Made by a program: the position numbers and the translations under genes. From contig CAWCTB010000038.1 of NCBI GenBank assembly GCA_963798275.1, positions 124,001-188,000 on the forward strand: DNA of 64,000 nt. Reading direction: 5' to 3'. The notes beneath the pieces were generated by a model. That model was not told the origin of the DNA. It was given only the letters and a program-made list of their open reading frames with translations, and ran no database searches. Within the stretch, counting starts at the first letter, position 1; each line of letters begins with the position of its first letter. The DNA comes from CAWCTB01 sp963798275. Its GTDB lineage: Bacteria > Acidobacteriota > Terriglobia > Terriglobales > Acidobacteriaceae. Shown here one piece after another: positions 1 to 11,006 of this stretch.

Positions 1-1321
1 GCCCGTCTGAAGCAACTGCCGCGCGTCTTCGACGAAGACACCGCCAACATGCGCAAGGGCATGGCCAATGGGCTGATGCCGCCGAAGTTCCTGCTGGAGA
101 AGGTGGTGGACCAGATCAACGGAATTGCCACGCTCGCGCCCGACCAGACGCCGTTTGCGCAGCCCTTCAAGGAGTTTCCGGCAAGCTTCTCCGAGGCCGA
201 CAAGACCCGCCTGAAAGCTGCCGGTCTGGCGGCCATCAAGGACGACGTCCTGCCCGCGTACGCGAAGTTCGCGACCTTTGTGAAGGATGAATACGTTCCC
301 AAGGGAAGGACCGAGGTGGGCGTGTGGTCGCTGCCCAACGGCGACGCGATTTATGCCTTCGAGGTGCGGCAGTCCACGACCACGGACAAGACGCCGGAAG
401 AGATTCACCAGATCGGCTTGCAGCAGGTTGCCGACATCGAGAAGCAGCAGTTGGAGATTGCCAATCGTCTCGGCTTCAAGGACCTGAAGTCCTTCCGCGA
501 GTCGGTCAAGGCGAACCCCAAGTTGTATGCGCAATCGCGCGAGCAGATTCTCGATCTCTATCGCAAATACACCGCGCAGATGAAACCGCAGCTGCCCAAG
601 CTGTTCGGCCGCTTGCCGAATGCCGACTTGATCGTCATGCCGGTCGAATCGTTCCGTGAGAAGGACGCTCCGGGAGCGCAGTACGTTCCCGGGCACACCT
701 GATGGTTCGCGCCCCGGGCATGTCGAGGTGAATACCAGCGAGCCGGAGAAGCGCATGATCATCAGCATCGAATCAACCACCTATCATGAGGGCATTCCCG
801 GCCACCATTTGCAGGGCACCATCGCACAGGAGGTCAAAGGCCTGCCGCCGTTCCGGCAGCACGCGTGGTATGGCGCCTATGGCGAAGGCTGGGCGCTGTA
901 TTCGGAGCGCCTGGGCAAAGAGGTCGGATTCTATCAGGACCCGTACAGCGATTTCGGCCGGCTGGAGGACGAGATGCTGCGCGCCATTCGACTGGTGGTC
1001 GATACCGGGCTGCACTACAAGCACTGGACGCGCGAGCAGGTGGTGCAATATTTCCACGACCACTCGGCGATTGACGAGCCCAACGTGCAGTCGGAAACCA
1101 ACCGCTACATCGCCTGGCCGGCGCAGGCGCTGTCGTACAAGATGGGCCAGTTAAAGATACTGGAGTTGCGGGCCCGGGCGCAGCAACAGCTCGGTGGGCA
1201 GTTCGATATTCGCGAGTTCCACGACGAGGTGGTCGATTCAGGCGCGCTGCCGCTGGATGTGCTGGAGGAGCAGGTGAACTTGTGGATCGCGCAGAAGAAG
1301 GCAGTGGCGAAGGCTAACTAA
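1..1321 (+). CDS. DUF885 family peptidase-like protein, 5' end outside window, frameshifted
   Basis: The reading frame is open at base 1, so the N-terminus is missing. The C-terminal half carries the family's metallopeptidase-like motif HEGIPGHH (bases about 787-810), followed by YGEGWALYSE, both hallmarks of DUF885 proteins, which are often secreted and zinc-dependent. Frame 1 ends at 702 while frame 2 runs on to the stop at 1319-1321. The family block reading PGTPDGSRPG is restored if one base is removed from the CCCGGG run near 688. I treat this as one gene with an indel. Substrate is unknown. Confidence 0.85.
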
Positions 1322-1370
1322 GAGATTCATGCGCGCGGGATACCCGGGAGCAGTCGTCTGGTCCGTTCCG

Positions 1371-1500
1371 GTAGAGCGGGCCTTCAGGCCCGCGTCCGGG
1401 ATGCCCTAATAAATGCCGGCTTGAGCGTCCACTGCAATGCAGTGGACGCTCAAGCGTAATAACGGAGCGGCGTCGACGCAGCGCTAAAGCGCCGCTCTAC
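1371..1500. repeat. Inverted pair of GTAGAGCGG repeats around a 37-bp palindrome
   Basis: A forward copy of the GTAGAGCGG hairpin repeat lies at 1371-1396 and a reverse copy at 1472-1500. Between them 1419-1455 is an almost perfect palindrome: 18-bp arms around one central base. The unit fills the gap between the DUF885 gene and sixA. The same repeat occurs at 55158, 57431 (reverse), 59344 and 59755. It resembles REP/BIME-type elements. Its function is not known. Confidence 0.75.
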
Positions 1501-1570
1501 CTATGCTGATGAATACGGATCGAGAACCATGTGTAACGCTCCTGCCAACGATTAGGGCAAAATAGTCAGC

Positions 1571-2098
1571 ATGGACATCTACTTCCTGCGTCATGCCAGC
1601 GCCAACCATTACGATCCCGCCGGGGACGACGACAAGCGGCCCATCGACAAGACAGGCGAGCAGCAGTCCCAAGATGTAGGACGGGCGCTCGCGGCGCTCA
1701 AGCTTAAGCTCGACGTTATGATCTCCAGTCCGCTGAAGCGCGCCCTGCAGACTGCGGAAATCGCCGCCTCGGAACTCGGACACAAGGACAAGATCGTCGT
1801 TGACGCAGCGCTGCGTCCGGAGGCGAGCTACGAGGACTTCGAAGCTCTTCTCGCGCGCTATGGCAAGAAGAAGGCGATCATGGTGGTGGGCCACAATCCC
1901 AGCATGACCGACTTCCTGACCCGGATGCTGTCCGGGGAATCGGCAGGGTTCATCGACTTCAAGAAAGGCGCGGTAGCGAAGGTTGAGCGGGACGGCCGCC
2001 AACCCGCGGTGCTGAAGTGGTGCCTGACCCCCAAGCTCGTGCGCGCGATTCAGCAGGCTTCGGCGAGCAGTTCACGGCCGAAGACGGTTTCGAAGTAA
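1571..2098 (+). CDS. sixA: SixA-type phosphohistidine phosphatase
   Basis: A 175-residue histidine-phosphatase-superfamily protein. The catalytic RHA motif (family RHG) is at residues 7-9, and the second histidine is in VGHNPS near residue 107. Length and layout fit SixA, which removes phosphate from HPt domains of phosphorelays. The last 49 bases overlap the 3' end of the convergent ppx gene, so the C-terminal tail may be artificially long through a small indel. The partner phosphorelay cannot be seen here. Confidence 0.85.
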   Translation: MDIYFLRHASANHYDPAGDDDKRPIDKTGEQQSQDVGRALAALKLKLDVMISSPLKRALQTAEIAASELGHKDKIVVDAALRPEASYEDFEALLARYGKKKAIMVVGHNPSMTDFLTRMLSGESAGFIDFKKGAVAKVERDGRQPAVLKWCLTPKLVRAIQQASASSSRPKTVSK

Positions 2099-3585
2099 TC
2101 CTTTTCCTGCTCCACCGCCCACAGCTCCAGCTCAACCCCTTCGGGCGGATTGGGCGTCAGCATCAGGCGGACGCGGCCGTCCTGATGAACCCGTACTTGC
2201 AACTCGCGCACCGCAGCCCGGCGTCCCTGGTCCAGAGCGCGAGCCAGGCGCAACAGGGCCACCGCCTTCGGGACATTGATCTGGTCAGGTGGCGGAAGCA
2301 AACGAATGACGCGGTCGGTAGGGGACGGCAGTGACTTGCCGACAAAACGGGCCACGGTCGCAATGATGCGGCGCTGCAGCGGCGTATATCCGAAGACTTC
2401 GGAGTGGGCGATAACGTAGTAGGTGTGCCGGCGCCGCCCCGAGCGATTGATGTAGGCGCCCACTTCATGCAGCATGGCCGCGGCTTCCAGCCAGTCGGCG
2501 TATTGCGGAGGCATCTGGTGCACCGATTGCAAACGGCGGAACAGCTGCATGGCGAGGTCGCGAATGCGCTGCGCAAACGGGCAGGTCGGCGCCATAATGT
2601 TTGGCCGAGGCGATCAGAGCATCGTGCCGCTCCGACTCCACGCGCTCGCGCATGACGGTGCTGCCGTTGTAGTCGGCCATCATCTGGGCCAGCAGGCCGT
2701 CACGCAGCCCCAGAGGCAGATAGCGGAAGCTGGACAGATTGCACAGCTGCATGAGTTCGGCAAAAACCATGCCGCCGGCGATGATGATTTCCGCGCGACG
2801 TGGTCCGATCCCCGGCAGCGCCTGCCGTTGCCCCAGGCTGAGCCGGCTTAATTCCTTCAGCCACTTCACTACCGCTTCCTGGGGTACGGTTTGTGGCTTG
2901 CTATCGTTGTAACCTCTGATCTTGGCAGCGTACAGGCTGGCGAGGGCGGCCGGCGTACCTGAGGTTGCGATGGCGATCTGAAGCCTGGAGTGCGTGATTC
3001 GCTTTCGAATCCGCGAGACTTCACGTTGAATAATCCCACGCATCTGCTCCAGCTCTTTTTTCTTGGGCGGATCATGGTGCAGGAAGGTTTGGGTGAGCCG
3101 CACCGCCCCGATGGGCAGGCTGATCATGTTGTCAATGTGCCCGTCGATGGAAAGCGTGAGCTCACAACTGCCGCCCCCCAGATCGATGAGCAACGCGCGG
3201 CTGTGCACGATGCGAGCGTTGGAGAGGATGCCAAGATGGATGAGGCGGCCCTCTTCCAGTCCGGAGATGATCTCTACCTTCCAGCCGGTAGCGGTGCGCA
3301 CCCAATCCAGGAAGGCGCGGCTGTTTTTCGCGTCACGCAGGGCGCTGGTGGCCACCACGCGCACGCGGTCGGCAGCGTAGTCCTGGGCGGCCCGATGAAA
3401 GCGCCGCAGACTTGCATGGTCTGGGACATCGCCTGCGGGTCGAGCGTGCCGTTGGCGAAGACGCTCTGCCCGAGGCGCGTCACTTCGCGGTCTTCGTGCA
3501 GGGTTTCCAGGCGGCCGCGATTGGTCTTCGCGATCTTCAGCCGGACGGAATTCGAGCCAATGTCAACCGCCGCGAATGTTGGCAT
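2050..3585 (-). CDS. ppx: Ppx/GppA family exopolyphosphatase with C-terminal HD region, frameshifted
   Basis: Three overlapping reading frames make one protein of about 510 residues. The N-terminal phosphate-binding segment has DIGSNSVRL. The middle part has DLGGGSCEL, the second ATPase-fold motif of the ASKHA Ppx/GppA domain. The C-terminal part is an HD-like helical domain (LHEVGAYINRSGRRRH). Members hydrolyse polyphosphate and/or pppGpp; sequence alone does not tell which. Frame changes fall near 3365-3395 and near 2590. Start ATG is at 3583-3585. The gene converges on sixA. Confidence 0.88.
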
Positions 3586-3676
3586 GTCAATTCACAGGAA
3601 GAATATCAGCTCGTAACCTGACATTCACAAACCCAGCGAGGAGAACCGGGGCAATCCCGACTGCTATATTCGAGAC

Positions 3677-5199
3677 ATGCCTTCCGGCACGACCTTCATG
3701 AGCCAAGCAGAGGCCAAACAGCCGACGGGAAAGGATCTGGCGGGTGCTCGCCGGGCGTCCTGGTGGCTCTGGGCAATCGTCGCTCTGGGAGCGGTGTTGC
3801 GGCTGATAGCGCTTGGCCACAAGAGTTTCTGGCTGGATGAAATTGCCAGCGTCGTCATCACGCGGCTGCCGACTCCGGCATTTTGGTCGATGCTGTGGCA
3901 CGCCGAAGGCAACATGGCGCTGTATTACGTTCTGCTGCGCCCCTGGCTGTTCTTTGGAGTTGGCGAAGCCAGCGTCCGCGTGCTCTCGGCGGTGATTGGC
4001 ATCGCTTCGATTCCGCTGATGTACGCGCTCGGCAAACGCCTGTTCGGCGAGACGACGGCTCGCATAGCCACCGTATTCTTCGCGCTCAATGCCTGTGCCA
4101 TCTGGGTCTCACAGGAGGCCCGGGGGTACAGCCTGCTGGTGCTCGCGGTTGTGGCCTCGACGTATTTGTTTGTTCGCCTCATCGAGCGACCCACAATCGC
4201 ACTGGCCTGCGCCTACGGAGTCGTGACCGGTCTGACCCTGTACTGCCATTACTTCGGGATGTTCGTTCCCGCTGCGCACGCGATTTCGCTGGCAGCTTTG
4301 CCGGACGGGGCGCCGCCCGTGGAAGCAGTTGGCAGTTGCGGGATCGTTCATCGCACTCGCGGGAGTCCCCGTCCTGTGGATGATTCACATCCAGGACATC
4401 GGTCACATCACCTGGGTGGAACGGCCGTCGTTGCTGGAGTTTTACCATCTGGGAGTTTATCTCGCGGCCGGCAGCGGCAAGGTCCTGGGCGCTTTGTTGC
4501 TGTTGCTGGATCTCGTACTGGTGGCCCTGTTTCTGCGCACCCTGAAAACCCTGTGGCGTGAACGCGGCGCCGAGGATTTGCGCTGTTGGCGATATGCACT
4601 GGTCGCCAGTTGTCTGTTCACTCCGGTCGTTCTTACCCTTGTTGGTTTCCGTGGTGCGGCCGATTTTCTATCACCGGTTCCTCATCATCGGCCTGCCGGC
4701 GTGGGTGTTCATGACCGCAGCAGGAGCGGAAGCAATTCGCAGCCGGACATGGCGGGCAGCGGCCGTTGTGGGAGTCTGCGCGCTATCGCTGGCGAGTGCG
4801 ATTACCTCCTATTCGCGAGTGCAGGAAGACTGGCGCGGCGTGACCCGTTACCTGATCGCTGAGGCGCGTCCTGAGGACCGCGTGCTGTACTACCACGCGG
4901 AGGGCTCTTTCGCGGTGGAGAACTATCGCAACTGGCTGCCTGGGGGAAGTGCCCCGCGTCCGCAAGGTATCGCGGTGAGCGCGAGCAACGACGACTGGGC
5001 GAACCAGATCAACGGCGCCGAGCGAGTATGGCTGGTGCTGTATCGCGCCAAGCCGGATGATCCGCTGGCCCATGCGATCGACACAAACTTGCGCAAACGA
5101 TACAGCGTGGAACAGGACGTACCATTTCGCGCGGTGACGATCCTTGAATACCGCCTGGACAGGTCAGAGCCGGTCGAGAAGCCGCCAGCATCAAACTGA
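3677..5199 (+). CDS. GT-C (GT39/PMT-like) membrane glycosyltransferase, frameshifted
   Basis: About 507 residues in three frames, changing near 4320 and near 4640. After a first hydrophobic segment comes SFWLDEIAS (D54, E55), the acidic catalytic motif in the first periplasmic loop of GT-C enzymes that use polyprenyl-phosphate sugars. Many hydrophobic helices follow. The C-terminal part, about 170 residues, looks soluble. Such enzymes move sugars onto lipid A, protein or glycans outside the inner membrane; the acceptor is unknown. The MFS gene starts five bases downstream, so they are probably cotranscribed. Confidence 0.8.
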
Positions 5200-5204
5200 T
5201 TTCT

Positions 5205-6585
5205 ATGGCCAAGAGGGTCGAAGAATCCGAACTTGAGACCCTGCGCTCAGTTTTGGAGGAGGAAAAGCAGGAGTTTGCGCGGCCAGCCTCGCGCGGTTCC
5301 CGCCTGGCCCTGGCGGTGCGCGCCCTGCGTCACCGGAACTTCCAACTTTTCTTCGCGGGCCAGCTCATCTCCCTGATCGGAACCTGGATGCAGACTGTGG
5401 CCCAGTCATGGCTGGTCTATCGCATGACCGGTTCGGCGCTATTGCTGGGTACTGTCGGATTCGCCAGCCAGATTCCGGTGTTCATCATGGCGCCCATCGG
5501 AGGCATCGTTGCGGACCGCCACAATCGCCGCAGGGTCGTGATCGGCACGCAGACGGCCTCTATGATCCTGGCTGCGATCCTCGCGCTGCTGACGCTGACG
5601 CGGCCGCGTACAGGTCTGGCAGATCATGGTGCTGGCTGCGGGACTGGGAGTGGTGAACGCCTTCGACATTCCTGCGCGGCAGGCGTTCCTCATCGACATG
5701 GTGGGCAGGGAAGACCTGCTGAATGCGATTGCGCTGAACTCTTCGATGTTCAACGGCGCGCGCATTATCGGACCTGCGATCGCGGGAATTCTGGTGGCGT
5801 CGATCGGTGAAGGCTGGTGCTTCTTTGCCAATGCGGTCAGCTACATTGCGGTGATTATCGGTCTGCTGCTGATGCGCATTCAGCATCCGGCCAACCTGGC
5901 GAATCAGGGTTCGCCGCTGGAGAACATCCTCGAAGGATTCGGCTTCGCGCGAAATACCGGTCCCATCCGCGCCATTCTGCTGCTGTTGGGTTTGGTGAGT
6001 TTCGTCGGCATGCCGTATGCCGTGCTGATGCCGGTGTTCGCCGACCAGATTCTGCACGGCGGCGCGCGCGGGCTGGGCATTCTGATGGGCGCTACCGGCG
6101 TGGGCGCTTTGCTGGGAGCGGCCAGCCTGGCGGCGCGGGTCGGGGTGAAGGGCCTTGGCAGGCTGATCGCCATTTGCGCCGGAGGATTCGGCGCGAGCCT
6201 TATTCTGTTTTCTTTCTCAAGGATGTTCTGGCTCTCCACCGTACTTCTGGTGCCCGTGGGATTCACCATGATGGTGCAGATGGCATCGTCCAACACGCTC
6301 ATTCAGGCCATGACGCCCGACCGCCTGCGCGGCCGCATCATGTCGGTGTACTCCATGATGTTCATGGGACTGGCGCCGTTCGGAGCGCTGACCGCCGGCG
6401 CCGCCGCGCATCACCTGGGAGCGCCGTGGACGGTGGCGCTGGGCGGCGTGGCGTGCATCGCGGGCGCCATCGTTTTCGGAATGCATCTACCGTCGATTCG
6501 CGGCAGGGCCCGGGAACTGGTGCTGGAGCAGGGAATGACGGCTGGCGTTCCGGCGCAAGGGACGACCAGCACGGGATTATCGTAG
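5205..6585 (+). CDS. MFS transporter (MFS_3/EntS-like), frameshifted
   Basis: A major facilitator of about 460 residues. The N-terminal cytosolic stretch (about 40 residues) is acidic and then basic. It is followed by FFAGQLISLIGTWMQTVAQS, the start of transmembrane helix 1 in the MFS_3 (enterobactin-exporter-like) family, and by the loop 2-3 motif GGIVADRHNRRRV. The frame changes near 5610; the rest runs in frame 1 to the stop at 6583-6585. Substrate is not predictable. A paralogue with the same signature is at 53868. Confidence 0.85.
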
Positions 6586-6605
6586 GAGAAATCGAAACAG
6601 CAGGA

Positions 6606-7505
6606 CTATTGCTGCGGTGGTGGCTTTTGCGCTGGCGGCTTGTGCACGGTGCCGCTGGTGGACGTGACACCTAAGCGACGAAGCCGGTCGCGCGCCTGGG
6701 ACGCTTCGATCGAACGGGGATAGCGCGCGATGAGGCTGTTCAATTCGCGAACGCCGGCATCGCGCTGCCCGAGCTCCAGCAGGGCATAGCCTTTCTTCAA
6801 TTGCGCCGCCGCCGCCTTGCTGCCCCCGGGAACTGCTCCAGCACCTTGTCGTAATCCTTGGCCGCCGCCTCAAAGTTGCCCTGACGATACTCAATGTCGG
6901 CAATATAGAACTGTGCGTTTCCGGCCAGGTCAGTATTCGAGTAATACTTTAAGTAATCTCCGAATTCGCCTGAAGCCAAATCATATTTTCCTGAGTTGTA
7001 ATCGCGCAACGCATTGTTGTAAAGGGTGTCCGGAGGGGGCGCATTGGGGTTGGCCGCCGGCGCCGCCGGGGACGCCCGCCGGGGCGGGCGTCATACCGGG
7101 CTGGCCCGCGGCCAGGTTCTGGCCGCCCTGCTGCATGTCGTCGAGTTGCTTGCTCACCTTGGCCAGCCGCGACTTCAGCTCGTCCACCGAATCGTGCAGC
7201 GACTGGACCTGTCCCGAGAGCTGATCGAGGCGGCCATTGCTGTCGGTGATCTGGCCTTGCATCTTGGTTTGCAGCTCGTTGACCGCAGCGTTCATCTTGT
7301 TGACGCTGTCGGCACTCTGCTCGATGAGGTTGCGCATGGCGCCCATGTTCATGTCGATGGACTGCTGCATGCGAGAGACCTGGTCCTGCAGCGACTGGAC
7401 CTGGGTTTGCAGTTGAATGATCTCTTTGCTGACCGCGAAGGCCGGGGTCGCCGTTGCCAGAATCAGCCCGGCTGCCAGCCAGGCTAGGTTGTTCCGAAGT
7501 CGCAT
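6606..7505 (-). CDS. cpoB: Tol-Pal cell-division coordinator CpoB (YbgF), frameshifted
   Basis: Last gene of the tol-pal cluster, about 300 residues in three frames (changes near 7000 and 6798). It has a signal peptide ending near ATPAFA, a long coiled-coil region (about residues 28-125) rich in Q, S and heptad-like leucines, a Gly/Pro-rich linker, then TPR repeats (for example YNSGKYDLASGEF). This is the CpoB layout: a periplasmic trimer that links Tol energy transduction to septal wall synthesis. The two frame changes flank the linker and sit in G/C runs. Confidence 0.88.
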
Positions 7506-7591
7506 AAAGTCGTGTCCTGTTCCTAAGATTGCCCTGATGAAGAGACTACACCACGGCGAGAAAGTTACCCGCTCAACGCATCATGAACAAA

Positions 7592-7611
7592 GGGCGGCAC
7601 CCAGGCCGCCC
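7592..7611 (-). promoter_or_regulatory. GC hairpin between pal and cpoB
   Basis: A perfect 7-bp stem (GGGCGGC / GCCGCCC) with a 6-base loop lies 17 bases downstream of the pal stop. No clear T-run follows on the minus strand, so it is more likely an RNA-stabilising or attenuating hairpin than a full terminator. Confidence 0.45.
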
Positions 7612-7628
7612 CGGAAGATCGCCGCCCG

Positions 7629-8382
7629 CTACTGCTGATACACGAAGTGCCCGCGACGGTTTTGCTGCCAGCACGACTCGTTGCTTTCGGTGCAGAACGG
7701 CTTTTCCTTGCCGTAGCTGATGGTGCGGATACGGTCGCCGGAAATGCCCAACTGTATCAGGGCCTGCTTGGTGGCGTTCGCACGGTTGTCGCCCAGCGCC
7801 AGGTTGTATTCGGTGGAGCCGCGCTCGTCGCAGTGCCCCTCGATGGTGAACTTGATGCTGGGGGTGCTGCTGCAGGAAGCGCGCATCGGCCTGCAATACC
7901 TTCTGATATTGCGGCTCGATGTCATAGCTGTCGTAGGCGAAGAACACGTCCTGCATGTTTTGGGTGAACAACATCGCGTCACCCTGGTCTGAGGTCTGCG
8001 CCGGAGGCGGGGGCGGAGCCTGCACCACGGTCACGCGCGCGGTTGCTTCCTGGGTCCCCACTGCGTTCTTGGCGACCAGGTGATAGGTGGTGGACTGGCT
8101 GGGCTGCATGGTGCGAGAGCCGCTGGGATCAACCTTGCCCAGTTGGTCGATGGTGACGTCGGTGGCGTGTTCGGTGTTCCACGTCAGCGTGGTGGACTGG
8201 CCCGGAGAGATAGTGTTGGGATTGGCCGTCAACGAGGCGGTAGGCGCCAATTGCGGCGGTGGCGGCGGAGGTGGCGGTGTGGCAACCTTCTTCTTGCCGC
8301 AGGCACCCACAACCAGGACCACGGCCACTGCGATGATGACCCGCATCCATTGACTTCTTGTTAGCTTCAACTCTTCCTCCAT
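7629..8382 (-). CDS. pal: Peptidoglycan-associated lipoprotein Pal with an Ig-like insert, frameshifted
   Basis: Outer-membrane lipoprotein that anchors the Tol system to peptidoglycan. The signal ends in a lipobox with Cys28 (VVGAC). Next comes a run of eight prolines, then an Ig/PKD-like beta domain of about 75 residues (SLTANPNTISPGQSTTLTW) not found in proteobacterial Pal, a second proline tract, and the OmpA-like domain (FTIEGHCDERGSTEYNLALG) that binds meso-diaminopimelate. The frame changes at the GGGGG run near 7860. Stop is at 7629-7631. It follows tolB in the tol operon. Confidence 0.9.
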
Positions 8383-8451
8383 TTACTTGCGAGAGCACCC
8401 GCATCAGTTCACAAGAGGGCCGAAGTGTGCTCCTTCCGGCGCCCTTTAAGA

Positions 8452-9796
8452 CTACTTGAAACTCCAGTTGGGCTGCGTATTCTCGCCGCCCGAGGTCAGC
8501 TGCCGGAGCTCGCTTCCATCCGCGAGCATGCTGTAAATCTGCGTCCGTCCGCTTTCGGTTCGACTGAAACACGATGTGCCGTCCGTCCGGCGACCACGAT
8601 GGGAAGTCATTGCGTCCGCCATCGTGCGTCAGTTGCGCCCATTGCTTGCTGGCAATGTCCATCACGTAAATGTCGCTGGCGCCGGGCTCGCCGGGCCCAT
8701 AATGCCGGACCCAGGCGAAGGCCAGGAACTGTCCGTTGGGCGACCAGGAAGGCGAAACCGCATAGCCCTGATCGGTCACGCGCACAACGTTCGTTCCATC
8801 CGATGCCATGGTGTAGATCTGCGGCAGCCCGGTGCGCCCGCTTACCCACGCAATCTGCGCGTTGGTCTTCGGGTTCCAGGTCGGCGAAACATCCGGCCCT
8901 TTGCTCTCCGTCAGGCGACGGGGGTTTCCTCCTGCCGCGCCAACGGTGTAGATCTCGGTGTTCCCGCTGCGCGAGGAGGAGAAGGCGAGGCTCTGGCCGT
9001 CCGACGACCAGGCCGGGGAGTAGTTGTCGCCACCGAAATGCTCGAAGCTGACCAGCCTGCCGAGGTCCAGCGAGTACATCTGGATCTGCCAGCCTTCCTT
9101 GGTCACGCCGGAAAAGGCGACGCGAGAGCCGTCGGGCGAAACATGCGGCGAGAGCGCAATCGAGCCGGTGTGCGTGAGCTGCTTCGGATTGGCGCCGTCG
9201 TAATCCATCTGCCAGATTTCCTTCGAGCCGCTGCGGTTGCTGACGAAGTAAATCTTGGTCTCGGCGACTCCGGCGATGCCGCCGCCCAGGCGGAAGATGA
9301 TCTCGTTGGCAAAGCGGTGGGCGATCAGGCGCGCATTGGTGTTGTTCGCGTCCTCGCGATATTGTTTGCCCAGCACCTGCGGCGATTGCACATTCTTGGC
9401 GTCGTACAACCAGCCCTGCACATTGAGCGATGCGCCCTGAATGCTGACGTTGCCGAACGCCAGCATGTTCGCGTTCGGGGGCGGACTGCTCCAGTCTGCC
9501 AGGTGCACATCCTGCGGTGCGCCCGGCATCGACACGGGATAGAAGCTCTTCGACACCATGTCGAAGATCCCGGCAAATTGCAGGTCGTTCCACAGAGTGG
9601 TGTTGAAGGTCGAGGCCAGCGCCTGGGTTTGAGGGTCGTTGGCGACCAGCTTGAAGTCGGGCACCGCGAGGCGGATCTTCTCCACGCCGAGACCGGTTCC
9701 GGTGCGAATCCAGTCCTGGGCAAGAATGTTGAAGGAAGAGAACAGTACCAGCGCGAACACCATTGCGACGAATCGTTTGGTCATCGGCAATTCCAT
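8452..9796 (-). CDS. tolB: Tol-Pal translocation protein TolB, frameshifted near the 3' end
   Basis: Periplasmic beta-propeller of about 448 residues. The signal peptide ends near NILAQ; an N-terminal alpha/beta domain follows, then WD40-like TolB repeats (for example YFVSNRSGSKEIW, LSPHVSPDGSRVAFS). Near 8560 the frame changes; the last blade continues in the next frame to WSFK and a TAG at 8452-8454. Two ATGs are possible, 9796 and 9784. TolB binds Pal and competes with peptidoglycan for it. Flanked by tolA and pal in the usual order. Confidence 0.92.
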
Positions 9797-9805
9797 GAGT
9801 GCGGA

Positions 9806-10594
9806 CTAACGTTGATAGTCAAACCAGAACTCCACAGCAACATAATTTCCTGAGTACTCCGGCGGCAGCGGACCGAAAGTGTCAATGCGCTGCAACGCGC
9901 GCAGCGCCGACTGATCGAGCGATGGTATGCCGCTCGATTGCTCCACCCGGATGTTTACCGGCTGGCCGGAACGGGTCACTTCAAAATAGATGTACACGCG
10001 GCGCGCCGCGTCAATGCGCGGATCAATTTCATATTTCAGCCAGTTCTCCGAAACCTTGCGCCGCACCGCGTCCACATACCAGCCGAAACGGCTGCCAAAA
10101 TCTCCCGTCCCACCCGTGAAACTCAGCCCGCCTTTGGTGCCACCGACGGCGAACGATCCGTACGGGCCGCTGACCGGGCCTCCCTGGCCGAACGGAATCT
10201 TGTTCTCTTCTACCTTAGCAACTTCCTTGGGAGGAGGCTTCTTCAGCGTGGACTCGCGCGGCCCTTTGTGCTTGGCCTCGCGCTCGGGAATCGGGATCGC
10301 CTTCGGTTCTTCCTTCGGAGTTTCCTTGGGCGGCGATTGCGTCAGCCCCTTCGATTCGTTGGCCAGTACGTTCTTGGTCTCGGTGGGAGGAACCGGCAAC
10401 GGGATACTGCTGACCAGTGTGGCGCTCATCGCGCCGCCGCCTCCCGCCGTGCCTCCCCAACTCTCGCCGCGGGTGCTGGGGAGCAGATATCCGAATAGGG
10501 CCAGGGCGAACAGCGCAGCGTGAAGTGCCACCGAGCCGATGACGGGAGCGCGAAGATTGCCCCCTGTCGGGAAGATGTCAACGTCGGCTGCCAT
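9806..10594 (-). CDS. tolA: TolA/TonB-family energy-transducing protein
   Basis: A 262-residue protein with one N-terminal transmembrane helix (about residues 17-38). A Lys/Pro/Glu-rich periplasm-spanning region follows (about 80-145), then a TonB-type C-terminal domain (YVDAVRRKVSENW at its start, VEFWFDYQR at the end). Its place between tolR and tolB identifies it as the TolA function, although the C-terminal fold looks like TonB. It overlaps tolR by 17 bases, consistent with coupled translation. Confidence 0.87.
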   Translation of the reverse strand: MAADVDIFPTGGNLRAPVIGSVALHAALFALALFGYLLPSTRGESWGGTAGGGGAMSATLVSSIPLPVPPTETKNVLANESKGLTQSPPKETPKEEPKAIPIPEREAKHKGPRESTLKKPPPKEVAKVEENKIPFGQGGPVSGPYGSFAVGGTKGGLSFTGGTGDFGSRFGWYVDAVRRKVSENWLKYEIDPRIDAARRVYIYFEVTRSGQPVNIRVEQSSGIPSLDQSALRALQRIDTFGPLPPEYSGNYVAVEFWFDYQR

Positions 10595-11006
10595 TCTTCT
10601 CCAGCGGTTGCGTCACGATGCTCACGTTGGTGATGCCGGACTGCTTCACGGCGTCCATGACGGTCGCAAATGCGCCAAACGGAACGTTTTCGTCGGCGCG
10701 AACAAACACGGATTGGCCTTCGGGGTCCCGAATCTTCTGATGCAGTTGAGCCCCAATCTGGTTGATGTTAATGGGCTCATTGTTCAGAAAAATGCGCTGC
10801 TGCCGGTCAATGGTGATGACCAACCGCTCTTCGGTAATCTCTTTCACGGTTTTGGTGTGCGGGATTGCGACCTCGATGCCCGACTGCAATACCGGCGCGG
10901 TCACCATGAAGATAATCAGCAGCACCAGCACCACGTCCACCAGCGGAGTGACGTTGATGTCGGAGAGCGACGTCTGCGTCCGTCCCTGTGCATTGGTGAA
11001 TGCCAT
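10578..11006 (-). CDS. tolR: Proton-channel subunit TolR (ExbD/TolR family)
   Basis: A 142-residue protein with a single transmembrane helix containing PLVDVVLVLLIIFMV. The aspartate there is the conserved proton-pathway residue of the family. The periplasmic domain includes the VFVRADENVPFG block. It pairs with TolQ to drive TolA with the proton-motive force. Its ATG overlaps the tolQ stop by one base, so it is translationally coupled. Confidence 0.93.
   Translation of the reverse strand: MAFTNAQGRTQTSLSDINVTPLVDVVLVLLIIFMVTAPVLQSGIEVAIPHTKTVKEITEERLVITIDRQQRIFLNNEPININQIGAQLHQKIRDPEGQSVFVRADENVPFGAFATVMDAVKQSGITNVSIVTQPLEKNGSRR

Noticed and set aside
8576..9853. A 425-codon open frame antisense to tolB
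   Set aside because: It mirrors tolB and arises from high GC content; composition is Arg/Ala/Val-rich without motifs.
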